Source of the DNA: Paludibaculum fermentans_A
GTDB taxonomy: Bacteria > Acidobacteriota > Terriglobia > Bryobacterales > Bryobacteraceae
Direction: 5' to 3'
DNA length: 64,000 nucleotides
Assembly: GCF_051172195.1 (NCBI RefSeq)
Contig: NZ_JBPJAQ010000001.1
Span: 2,170,001-2,234,000 of the forward strand
Translations under genes and position numbers: made by a program
The notes under the pieces: generated by a model
Databases searched by the model: none
What the model was told of the DNA's origin: nothing
Seen by the model: only the letters and a program-made list of their open reading frames with translations
Shown: piece by piece, positions 18,402 through 26,140 of the stretch
How the letters are laid out: every line of letters starts with the position of its first letter
Numbering within the stretch: the stretch's first letter is position 1

Positions 18402-19637
18402 ATGAAGAATCTACTGGAGAGCGCGCGGATGGCGCTGGCCGCCCTATCGGCCAACCGGATGCGGTCGTTGTTGACGATGCTGGGCATCATCATCGGGGTG
18501 GCCGCGGTGATCGCCATGGTCTCGGTGGGCTCCGGCGCGACGGAGAGGATCAGTGAGCAGATCGCCAGCATGGGCAGCAATCTGATCATCGTGATGCCCG
18601 GCAGCCTGACCAGCGGTGGAATGCGGATGGGCAGCGGAGCATCCCTCACGCTGACCGAGGAAGATGCGACGGCGATCGCCGCCGAGTGTCCCTCTGTATC
18701 TGTGGCGGCGCCGATGGTTCGCAGCGCCGCGCAGGTGATCTACGGCAACAATAACTGGGCAACCTCAGTGATCGGAACCGTGCCGTCCTACATGGAGGTC
18801 CGCGACCTGACCCTGGACCGCGGCGACCCCTTCACCACCCAGGACATCGACTCGTCGGCACGCGTGGCCCTGTTGGGGCAGACAGTGGTCCAGAACCTGT
18901 TTGGCGGGGCCGATCCCATAGGCCAGACATTCCGCATCAAGAACGTCCCGTTCACGGTCACGGGTGTCCTGACGCCCAAGGGGCAGAATCCGATGGGGCA
19001 GGACCAGGATGACGTGATCCTGATCCCGATCTCGACCGCGAAGAAACGGGTGCTGGGCACCAGCCAGGCGAACTCCCACTCCATCGGCAACGTTCTGGTG
19101 GAGGCGATCGGTCCGGCCCAGATGGACTCTGCCATCGAGCAGATGACACAGCTTCTGCGGCAGCGGCATCACATCCAGCCTGCGGCGGACGACGATTTTT
19201 CCGTTCGAAACCTATCCGAGGTGTTCTCGGCCCAGGAGGAATCGGCCAACGTGATGGCGATTCTATTGGGCGCGATCGCCTCGGTTTCGTTGATCGTGGG
19301 CGGCATCGGGATCATGAACATCATGCTGGTTTCAGTGACTGAGCGTACGAAGGAGATCGGCATCCGCAAGGCGATCGGTGCCCGCATGGGTGACATCCTC
19401 TCTCAATTCCTGGTGGAGGCCGTGACGCTCTCACTGGTTGGCGGAATGGCTGGGATTGTATTGGGCCTGGGCGGATCGTGGGCGATCAGCGCGATTGCGC
19501 ACTGGTCCACGCAGATCAGTATCTCGGCGATCGCCCTGGCCTTTGTCTTCTCGGCGCTGGTGGGTGTCTTTTTCGGCTACTACCCGGCGCGGCAGGCGGC
19601 CCGCCTGGACCCGATTCTCGCGCTGCGCTTCGAGTAG
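18402..19637 (+). CDS. MacB-like ABC permease (no ATPase domain)
   Basis: A 411-residue permease with one TM helix (LLTMLGIIIGVAAVIAMVSV), a periplasmic MacB core, and three C-terminal helices carrying the FtsX signature SVTERTKEIGIRKAIGARMG. This is the standard MacB membrane module, but the N-terminal nucleotide-binding domain of true MacB is absent and no ATPase gene lies next to it in this window. An ATPase encoded elsewhere must power it if it is active. It forms an operon with the MacA-like adaptor and ends three bases from the convergent Rrf2 gene. Cargo could be peptides, lipids or macrolide-like compounds; unknown. Confidence 0.85.
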   Translation: MKNLLESARMALAALSANRMRSLLTMLGIIIGVAAVIAMVSVGSGATERISEQIASMGSNLIIVMPGSLTSGGMRMGSGASLTLTEEDATAIAAECPSVSVAAPMVRSAAQVIYGNNNWATSVIGTVPSYMEVRDLTLDRGDPFTTQDIDSSARVALLGQTVVQNLFGGADPIGQTFRIKNVPFTVTGVLTPKGQNPMGQDQDDVILIPISTAKKRVLGTSQANSHSIGNVLVEAIGPAQMDSAIEQMTQLLRQRHHIQPAADDDFSVRNLSEVFSAQEESANVMAILLGAIASVSLIVGGIGIMNIMLVSVTERTKEIGIRKAIGARMGDILSQFLVEAVTLSLVGGMAGIVLGLGGSWAISAIAHWSTQISISAIALAFVFSALVGVFFGYYPARQAARLDPILALRFE

Positions 19638-19640
19638 CGG

Positions 19641-20114
19641 CTAGATGTAGTACATCAGTGCTTCGGCTTCGCCGGCCTGTTCGCGGGCGCCTTCCACCCG
19701 CCGGATCACGTCGGCGATGGTGGTATTGTCCAGGATGCCGGCGATGGCGTCGCGCACCTGGCGCATCACCATGCGTGTGCCGCAGGTGGCGATGTCGACG
19801 CATTCGTCGCACTTGCGGAAGGCGGTCTCACTGGCGCAGGGTAAGGGCGCGAGCGGTCCTTCGATGCTGCGGATGACTGCTCCGACGGTGATCTCCTCGG
19901 GGGATCGGGCCAGCAGATAGCCGCCGCGACGCCCTTTCCTGCTCTCCAGAAAGCCCGCGTTTTTCAGGTCGAGCAGCAGCTTCTCCAGGAACTCCAGGGG
20001 GATCACCTCCTCCTGCGCGATCTTTGCGATCAAAACCGGTCCGTTGCCGTAGTGGCGGCCCAGGGCGTACAAAGCGCGCAAGCTGTATTGGGTCTTCTTC
20101 GAGAGGTTCCGCAT
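19641..20114 (-). CDS. Rrf2-family transcriptional regulator with Cys cluster
   Basis: A 157-residue Rrf2-type winged-helix regulator. The DNA-binding part reads LSKKTQYSLRALYALGRHYG, then EVIPLEFLEKLLLDLKNAG and the wing SRKGRRGGYLLA. The dimerisation region holds four cysteines in the arrangement C-x8-C-x2-C-x5-C (PCASETAFRKCDECVDIATC). Rrf2 proteins such as IscR and NsrR bind an Fe-S cluster in this region, so redox, NO or iron sensing is likely. The spacing differs from IscR, so the exact ligand set is uncertain. The ATG at 20114 matches the family N-terminus; the open frame continues upstream with unrelated sequence. Confidence 0.85.
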   Translation of the reverse strand: MRNLSKKTQYSLRALYALGRHYGNGPVLIAKIAQEEVIPLEFLEKLLLDLKNAGFLESRKGRRGGYLLARSPEEITVGAVIRSIEGPLAPLPCASETAFRKCDECVDIATCGTRMVMRQVRDAIAGILDNTTIADVIRRVEGAREQAGEAEALMYYI

Positions 20115-20175
20115 GTGCTGCCCGGATGCTACAACTTCAGTGTCCCACACGGGTTTCCGGGCTGGCGGAGCGAGG

Positions 20176-21300
20176 CTAGAGCAGGACCGATTCCACGCGC
20201 CGGGCGTGCACCATGCCGTCGCATTCAGACCACCAGAAGACCGTGAACCGGCCGTCCTGCGAGGCGACCATGGCCACGGCATCCTGTTGGTCCTGGATGA
20301 ATTGCGCGGCCGAAAGGTGTCGAGTGCCGCCGAGCTGGGAGGGTTCGATCACCGAAGCGGGTGAGCCCTCGATGGGCTCGCTCAGGGTGACCTGCGCCAC
20401 TGGGGAGGCGCCGCGGCGACGCATGATCTTGGCGCCAAAGGCCAGCAACTCGAAGCGGTCGTTGAGAATCGTAGCGCCGTCCACGGCTGTGAGGCCGGCA
20501 ACGCTCTCGATCTTCCGCCGCAGTTCCTCAATCGGCGCGGACCCCGGGATGCTGGGCTCACCAGAGAGCACTGCCGAATAGGCTGGTGAAACCACATAGC
20601 CCGGAGGCGACAGGATGGATTCCTGCCAGGATTCCGATACGGCCGGGACCAATAGCAGCGCACCCCCGCGTTGATGAGCCCGCATGGACACGGCGAATTG
20701 GAGAAGTATGCCTGGCGCGTCCTGGGACCGGAATTGCATCTCGATGCCCAGCAGGGGCGTGAGGCGCGAAGGGCATTCCGGCAGGCTGGTCGAATTAGGA
20801 TCGATCATCTTGAGCTGATCGCCCTCGATTACGGCGATGTTCACGAATTTGCCGGTCTCTTCGCCGCGCGTATATTTGATCACCATCAGGCCGGGCGCCA
20901 CGACATCGAGAACCGTGGTGAGAGGCGGCAGATGGTGGGTGGCCCCCCAGGCCGTCAGGACGCCGTCTTCCTGCCAGACTCCAACATGGAGACCGGGACG
21001 GTCGACCGCGGGCGCCACCCGGGTGAGCGATTGGGGTGTGAGGATGAGGGGGGGCGCCAACAGAAGGGGGCTTGTCGTGGAGTCGGGCCGCAGGAAGGCC
21101 AGGGACACATGCGGCGCGTAACCTTCTTCCCGGCGCAGGCTCGCCCAAAAGGCGACATCAATGGCGGCCTCAAGGGTGGCGAGGTCCAAGTAGGCAGCCC
21201 GCTGTGCCGCGGGCAATTCTGAGGCTGCGAACAAGCGCTGAAACCGCTCGTGGATCCGCAGGGCAGCGGCTTTCGCCATGGGGTAAGCCGATTCAGGCAT
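20176..21300 (-). CDS. Putative sensor protein with DisA_N/DAC-like domain
   Basis: A 374-residue soluble protein. The C-terminal ~110 residues resemble the di-adenylate cyclase fold: TAVDGATILNDRFELLAFGAKI contains the DGA motif, and GGTRHLSAAQFIQDQQDAVAMV corresponds to the GTRHR motif, followed by a strand (DGRFTVFWW). The last Arg of the RHR triad is Leu here, so cyclase activity is doubtful and a nucleotide-sensing role (as proposed for DACNV-type domains) is more likely. The N-terminal ~240 residues are not recognised. The Rrf2 gene follows 61 bases downstream on the same strand. Assignment rests on motif recognition only. Confidence 0.6.
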   Translation of the reverse strand: MPESAYPMAKAAALRIHERFQRLFAASELPAAQRAAYLDLATLEAAIDVAFWASLRREEGYAPHVSLAFLRPDSTTSPLLLAPPLILTPQSLTRVAPAVDRPGLHVGVWQEDGVLTAWGATHHLPPLTTVLDVVAPGLMVIKYTRGEETGKFVNIAVIEGDQLKMIDPNSTSLPECPSRLTPLLGIEMQFRSQDAPGILLQFAVSMRAHQRGGALLLVPAVSESWQESILSPPGYVVSPAYSAVLSGEPSIPGSAPIEELRRKIESVAGLTAVDGATILNDRFELLAFGAKIMRRRGASPVAQVTLSEPIEGSPASVIEPSQLGGTRHLSAAQFIQDQQDAVAMVASQDGRFTVFWWSECDGMVHARRVESVLL

Positions 21301-21377
21301 CCATCCCAGTGTCCAATAGTTGACGGGGTTGTTGTGAATAGCTCAAAACGAGCCGTCCGCCGCGGGTGATGGGTGCC

Positions 21378-22010
21378 CTACAGCACTCTTTCGGCCCGCA
21401 CAATGAACCTGCCGGGCGCGGGACCGACGTAGTAGAACGGGTAACAGGTGACCAGGGTGAGACTCTCGCCTTCACCGGGGTCCAGGACGCCTACATCCTG
21501 TGGCTCGACCACGCGTGTGGAGGCGACACGGTAACGGAACTCGCCGGCCGGCGTGATGAGCTTGATCTCATCGTTGCGCCGGACATCGCGCAGCGGCCGG
21601 AAGAACGTATCCCGGTGACCGGAGATTCCAATGTTGCCCAACTGCCCGGGGAGCGCGGTGCCCGGGATGTGGCCCGCCGCCCGGCGCAGAGTCCGGCTGT
21701 CGACGCCTTCCGCCACAATCACCTCGAGACCGAGCCTCGAGATTTCTATCCGGCCGATGATTCCAGGCACTGCGGGCGGCGGCAACGTGTGCGTGCGGTG
21801 GAGTACCGCGGTTTGATGCGTGCCGGGCAGGCCAGCCTCCCGATCGGTCACGGCCTGCTGCAACTGGAGGCGGCCCTGACGCTGGAAGTAGAGTGCATCG
21901 GCGAGCGCGAAACTGGAGTAGCCGAGCATCGCGGCGCCTCCCGCAAACAGCAGATACTGGCTCCATTGCAGGGCAAACCTGAGGACGCGGCGTGGGGCGA
22001 CGATCCTCAT
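21378..22010 (-). CDS. Class D-like sortase
   Basis: A 210-residue sortase. An N-terminal membrane anchor (LLFAGGAAMLGYSSFALADAL) is followed by the catalytic beta-barrel with IGRIEISRLGLEVIVAEG, the active-site His in GNIGISGHRDTFFRPL, and the Cys and Arg in LTLVTCYPFYYVGPAPGRFIVRA. All three catalytic residues are present. TLVTCYPF with a downstream GRF is typical of class D/E enzymes that cut LPxTA or LAxTG signals. Its start overlaps the VWA gene stop by four bases (ATGA), so the two are translationally coupled. A secreted protein with an LPATA signal is encoded 2.8 kb upstream. Sortases are uncommon in Gram-negative bacteria but known in Acidobacteriota. Confidence 0.88.
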   Translation of the reverse strand: MRIVAPRRVLRFALQWSQYLLFAGGAAMLGYSSFALADALYFQRQGRLQLQQAVTDREAGLPGTHQTAVLHRTHTLPPPAVPGIIGRIEISRLGLEVIVAEGVDSRTLRRAAGHIPGTALPGQLGNIGISGHRDTFFRPLRDVRRNDEIKLITPAGEFRYRVASTRVVEPQDVGVLDPGEGESLTLVTCYPFYYVGPAPGRFIVRAERVL

Positions 22011-22978
22011 CTGACCGTCTCCGTTACAGCAACCGGCTGTTCGCCGCGAGCGAAATACCCGGATCGGGTACGAACAGAGAGCTTGCCGTAGGCCCTGGAC
22101 TTGGCCACCACCCGAATGTTGCGGTATGCCCCATTGCGGGCGGTGTTGGTGGAGACGTAGCCGAGGGCATACTGATTGCGGATCTCGTGTGCGATCTGTT
22201 CGCAGACCGTCACTACTTCTTCGAGGTGTTCGGGGAAAAAGGCATCACCGCCAGTGGATCGGGCGAGTTGGCGCAGGACGCCGGGGTTTCGATCGGGATT
22301 GCCTTCGTCGAAGATACCGATGGTGTAGACGAGCGCATTCGCGCGTCCGGCGGTCTTCAGGATCACCGGCAGGGTGAGCCGGCTTGCGTTGTCTCCGCCA
22401 TCGCTGATCACGATCAGGATCTTCTTGGCCCGCTCGCTACCCTGCAAGTGTTCGAGCCCGACGCTGAGCGCGTCGTACAAGGCGGTCTGCCCGCTGACGG
22501 GCGCTCGCAGAATCGCCGCCTCGAGTTCATCGGGCCGGTTGGTGAACCGCACAGCCGGGGGCAGGCCGAGCGTGACGTACTCGTTGAAGTTGACGACGAA
22601 CAGCCCATCTTCCTGATTGCTGGAGCGGACGAAGGTCCTGGCCGCGGCGATGACCTGACTGAGTTTCTCGCGCATGCTACCGCTGTGGTCGACCACCAGT
22701 CCGACTGTCACGGGGATGTCCTCGCGGCGAAAGAGCCTGATGGCTTGGGGGACTCCATCCTCGTAGACCAGGAAGTCCTGCTGGCGGAGATCGGGCGCGA
22801 ACCGGCCCTCGTGATCGCGCACTGTTGCCTGCAGCACCACGAGATCCACATCCACCGAGATGCGATAGGGATCCGGGGCCTGGGCGCGTTCCAGCGTGGC
22901 GCAGCACACGAGCAGGACGAATAGGGCGGCAAACGTCCGGCTATGCGAGCGTCCCGGGGCAGCGATGGCGTACTTCAT
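22007..22978 (-). CDS. Secreted VWA-domain protein (VWFA-related acidobacterial family)
   Basis: A 323-residue exported protein with a signal peptide (FAALFVLLVCCATLERAQA). After a short beta domain (RISVDVDLVVLQATVRDHEG, then DFLVYEDGVPQAIRLF) a von Willebrand A domain begins, with the metal-ion site DHSGSM, SGQTALYDAL and ISDGGDN. This layout is that of the acidobacterial VWFA-related family found in many copies in Solibacteres. There is no LPxTG-type signal at the C-terminus, so it is not an obvious substrate of the coupled sortase. The malic-enzyme gene ends 10 bases upstream on the same strand. Confidence 0.87.
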   Translation of the reverse strand: MKYAIAAPGRSHSRTFAALFVLLVCCATLERAQAPDPYRISVDVDLVVLQATVRDHEGRFAPDLRQQDFLVYEDGVPQAIRLFRREDIPVTVGLVVDHSGSMREKLSQVIAAARTFVRSSNQEDGLFVVNFNEYVTLGLPPAVRFTNRPDELEAAILRAPVSGQTALYDALSVGLEHLQGSERAKKILIVISDGGDNASRLTLPVILKTAGRANALVYTIGIFDEGNPDRNPGVLRQLARSTGGDAFFPEHLEEVVTVCEQIAHEIRNQYALGYVSTNTARNGAYRNIRVVAKSRAYGKLSVRTRSGYFARGEQPVAVTETVR

Positions 22979-22988
22979 TGAATCGCGC

Positions 22989-24722
22989 TCAACTAGCCTG
23001 GATCCGGCGATACTCCGGTTGCCACATGGCGTCCTGCACCTGCTGGACGATGTCGTCGAACTTCACGCCGGCCAGGTGCTCGACCACCGCCGCTTCGGCC
23101 ACCGCCACGGCAACCGTGGCTGAGACGCTGCGCAGGTCGTCGATGTGGGGGAGCAGGGGCGAGCCCTGCTGGCGCACGGTCACGAGGCTGGAAACAGCGC
23201 TCGCCGCGGCCATGAACATACCATCGCTGATCCTGCTGGATTGCGAGACGATCGCGCCAAGGGCCAAGCCTGGGTAGAGCATGGCGTTGTTCACCTGGGC
23301 CACGACGTACGTCACGCCTTTATAAGTGACTGGCGAGAACGAGCCGCCGGTGGCGATGAGCGCCCGGCCACCCGTCCATGCGATCAGGTCGGCCGGTTTC
23401 GCTTCGGCTCGATTCCTGGGGGTTGAGAGCACGAAGATGATGGGCCGTTCACAATGAGTGGCCATCTCCTTAACGATCGCTTCTGTGAATGCGCCCATGG
23501 AGGCGGAGGCGCCGATCAACATGGTTGGCTGCACGCGGCGGATCACCTCGGCCAGGCCGATCCCCACACCATCGTCTCTCTTCCAGTTCTTTCCCTCGGC
23601 TGCCGGACGCGCATAGACCATCTGGTGACCGCCCAACTGATCGCTCATGCCGGTGGTGAGCAGCCCCTGGCGGTCGACGCACCAGAACCGGTTGGCCGCT
23701 TCTTCCTTGGAGAGGCCCTCGCGCATCATGGCATTGCGGATCTGATCGGCCACGCCGATTCCGGCTGTACCTGCTCCAAAGATGACAACCCGCTGGGTGC
23801 GGAGGGGTGCGCCGCAGGCGCGGACGGCGGAGATGGCGGCGGCCAGCGTGATGGCTCCGGTGCCCTGCATATCGTCGTTGAACGTACAAATGTGTTCACG
23901 ATAGCGCTCCAGGATGCGGCGCCCATTGGCGGGCGCGAAGTCCTCCCACTGCAGCAATGCATTGGGATAGCGCTTCTTCACCGCGTTCACATAGGCTTCA
24001 ATGAACTCATCGTAGCGGGGACCGCGAATGCGGGCGTGCCGGTTGCCGATGTAGGTGGGATCGTCGCGGAGGTTCTCGCGATTGGTGCCGACATCGAGCA
24101 TTACCGGGATCACCCTGGTGGGGTCGATGCCGCCGGCAGCCGTGTAAATGGCCAGTTTGCCGATGGACACCTCGATCCCGCCAACACCCCAATCGCCGAT
24201 GCCCAGGATCTGCTCAGCATCGGTTGCGAGAATCAGGTCGATATCGGCGGGCAAGGCGCCCAGATTGGCGAATGCCTCTTCGATTCCGTCGATGTGGTCG
24301 ATGGAGAGGTAGACGCCGCGCGGCGGACGGCACTCATGGTGATACTGCTCCATGGCGATGCCGACGGTGAGGTCGTTGACGATGGGGATCATCTCCCGCA
24401 GGTGCTCAGAGAACAGCTTATAGAACAGCACCTCGTTGCGATCGTGGAGGGCCGTGAGGAAGGTATTCTTGCTGAGGGCATCCGCCAGGCCGTCGTACTG
24501 GATATAGGCTCGCTTTACCTGTGCTTCCAGCGTGCTGATTTCCGGAGGCAGCAGGCCGATCAGGCCCAGCGCCCTGCGTTCTTCGGCCGAGAAGGCGGTC
24601 CCCTTGTTGAGCATAGGGGAGGTGAGGACCGCCAAGCCGCGGGCCTTGGTCTCGTAGCAGCCGTCTCTGTTCCGGCGGTGCTTCGTCATTGGCGAGAGCT
24701 GCGGAACTACTCGGTGTCGCAT
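22989..24722 (-). CDS. NAD-dependent malic enzyme (MaeA-like, altered catalytic motif)
   Basis: A 577-residue protein aligned along its whole length with large NAD-malic enzymes, which convert malate to pyruvate and CO2. MLNKGTAFSAEERRALGLIG opens the domain; GIGDWGVGGIEVSIGKLAIY holds the catalytic Lys; LLQWEDFAP and CTFNDDMQGTGA give the Glu/Asp metal ligands; VIFGAGTAGIGVADQI is the NAD-binding Rossmann loop. The conserved YTPTVG segment, whose Tyr is the general acid, reads IVNDLTVGIA here, with Asn in place of Tyr and Leu in place of Pro. Activity may be changed. AAGGAG eight bases upstream supports the ATG at 24722. Confidence 0.85.
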   Translation of the reverse strand: MRHRVVPQLSPMTKHRRNRDGCYETKARGLAVLTSPMLNKGTAFSAEERRALGLIGLLPPEISTLEAQVKRAYIQYDGLADALSKNTFLTALHDRNEVLFYKLFSEHLREMIPIVNDLTVGIAMEQYHHECRPPRGVYLSIDHIDGIEEAFANLGALPADIDLILATDAEQILGIGDWGVGGIEVSIGKLAIYTAAGGIDPTRVIPVMLDVGTNRENLRDDPTYIGNRHARIRGPRYDEFIEAYVNAVKKRYPNALLQWEDFAPANGRRILERYREHICTFNDDMQGTGAITLAAAISAVRACGAPLRTQRVVIFGAGTAGIGVADQIRNAMMREGLSKEEAANRFWCVDRQGLLTTGMSDQLGGHQMVYARPAAEGKNWKRDDGVGIGLAEVIRRVQPTMLIGASASMGAFTEAIVKEMATHCERPIIFVLSTPRNRAEAKPADLIAWTGGRALIATGGSFSPVTYKGVTYVVAQVNNAMLYPGLALGAIVSQSSRISDGMFMAAASAVSSLVTVRQQGSPLLPHIDDLRSVSATVAVAVAEAAVVEHLAGVKFDDIVQQVQDAMWQPEYRRIQAS

Positions 24723-24803
24723 GCTGGAGTCTCCTTATTTCGTTCCGCGGCTCCTCGCGCAGCGTGCTCGTGGAGGCACGCCGCGCGACGGATCGGGGCA
24801 TTC

Positions 24804-25562
24804 CTACTGAAGCCGTTTGGCCGCTGCCCTGGCTGCGACCGCCCCGCCCAACGCGACCATACCCAGCAATACACTCAACGGCAACTCGCCAGCGGTGGCC
24901 GGAAGTGCCGGCTCAGACGCGGCGGAGGCCGGAGCCTGCGAGGAGGCAACCAGCGTCTCGGTGGCGGGAGGAGGCGTAACCACCTGGGCCAATGTCACTT
25001 CCTCGCCGGTGGGTTGAATGGCCATCACAGGCGCGCGCTTGAGTTCCACAACCAGCGGCGCCTCCGCCAGTTTGGTGGGCTCAGCCACTTCGACGGGGAG
25101 TTCCGCCGGAGTGAAGAGGACGGGCGTATTCGTGGCCTTGGCCAAGGCGATGGCCTTGGACTTGGGATAGACGAATTCCTCGCCCCAGTTCATTCCCGGG
25201 TAGAACCAGGCGCGCAGTGCTTCCGGTTCGCCGGCGGGCCGTTCCCTGAAGGTGACAACGGTCTTGTCGGTTGACTTGAGGCGGTAGTTCGGGATGGCCA
25301 GGATCGTGGCGTAGATGGTCGTCTCGTCCTTATTGAAGATCTGGACGATGTGACGGTCGCTCTGCGAATCGACGATCTTGAATACATAAGTCCCGGCAGG
25401 CAGGACTCCCCAGCCAGCAAGATGGACACCTGGGATCTCGACTGGACCACTGAAAGTCATCACGGTCTTTTTATTCCATGCGTCCGCGCTTGCGACCGGC
25501 GTCATGACCGCGCTGAGCAGCGCGATGCAGGAAACCGTTGTGAATGCACTCAATCGATACAT
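24804..25562 (-). CDS. Secreted protein with LPATA sortase signal
   Basis: A 252-residue protein with a signal peptide (TTVSCIALLSAVMTPVASADA) and a beta-rich domain (VHLAGWGVLPAGTYVFKIVD, then HIVQIFNKDETTIYATILAI). A Pro/Ala/Val-rich linker leads to a C-terminal sorting signal: LPATAGELPL, a hydrophobic helix (LSVLLGMVALGGAVAARAAA) and a basic tail (KRLQ). LPxTA followed by a helix and positive tail is the signal class D sortases use. The ATG at 25562 is chosen because AAAGGAAG lies just upstream; the open frame extends 45 codons further without signal-peptide character. It lies upstream of the malic enzyme-VWA-sortase cluster on the same strand. Confidence 0.8.
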   Translation of the reverse strand: MYRLSAFTTVSCIALLSAVMTPVASADAWNKKTVMTFSGPVEIPGVHLAGWGVLPAGTYVFKIVDSQSDRHIVQIFNKDETTIYATILAIPNYRLKSTDKTVVTFRERPAGEPEALRAWFYPGMNWGEEFVYPKSKAIALAKATNTPVLFTPAELPVEVAEPTKLAEAPLVVELKRAPVMAIQPTGEEVTLAQVVTPPPATETLVASSQAPASAASEPALPATAGELPLSVLLGMVALGGAVAARAAAKRLQ

Positions 25563-25656
25563 ATACTTCCTTTGCTTCGAACTTCCTGATCTGCAATTCG
25601 CCATTGAGATTGGTTCTGTGCAGAGCCAGGCGGATTGGCTCCGCACTGCCCTAAAA

Positions 25657-25670
25657 GCAACCAATGGGCC
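25657..25670 (-). promoter_or_regulatory. Sigma-54-like -24/-12 element upstream of the LPATA protein
   Basis: On the minus strand ACGGCCCATTGGTTGCTTTT contains GG-N10-GC with a full TTGCT at -12. Expected start near 25645 leaves an 83-base leader. The -12 half is excellent and the -24 half is partial. The remaining sequence between 25563 and 25853 shows no gene. Confidence 0.4.
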
Positions 25671-25853
25671 GTCCGCCCTAAATCGCGGTAAAGCCATCCA
25701 TGCCTACGTCCCGAGAGGCTCGCGGACCAGAAGAATGAACGTCCAGGTGACCCAGCGCCGTCAGGTGACCACATGCAGTCAGGCGGATTGAGGGGGCTAC
25801 CGGGGACGCAGATCCTCCAGGCGGCTGGAAATATACCCAAGGGGGACTGCTGC

Positions 25854-26045
25854 TTATCGCGAGAGGCGGTAGGTGCTCACGTTGGTCCACAGACCCGCCG
25901 ACCGCAACAACCAGACGCAAACGCAGACGACTACGAAGACATTCAAGATTGTTTTAATGCTGGAAGCCATGGGGATGTAGCGGTTGATGAGATAGAGGCC
26001 CAGGCCGACCACAATCAGCGCGATGACGAGACTCAAGAGTGGCAT
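25854..26045 (-). CDS. Thivi_2564-type small membrane protein
   Basis: A 63-residue protein with two hydrophobic helices (PLLSLVIALIVVGLGLYLI and ILNVFVVVCVCVWLL) joined by NRYIPMASSIKT. The NRYIPM loop and ending with short polar residues match the conserved small membrane protein family known as Thivi_2564. The start at 26045 has AGGAG nine bases upstream, and the upstream open frame is unrelated. Function is unknown. It lies between the hybrid kinase gene and the LPATA gene on the same strand. Confidence 0.75.
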   Translation of the reverse strand: MPLLSLVIALIVVGLGLYLINRYIPMASSIKTILNVFVVVCVCVWLLRSAGLWTNVSTYRLSR

Positions 26046-26140
26046 ATGCAAGTACTCCTGGGATCCCCTGGAGCAATCGCCCGCCCACTCCCGGGCGGCG
26101 AGTGAGGAGCGAGCACGGGTCGAAGTGCGGAAGGCAGCGA

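Noticed and set aside
23454..25274. 606-codon plus-strand open frame
   Set aside because: It lies antisense to the malic enzyme and the LPATA gene and has no recognisable protein pattern.
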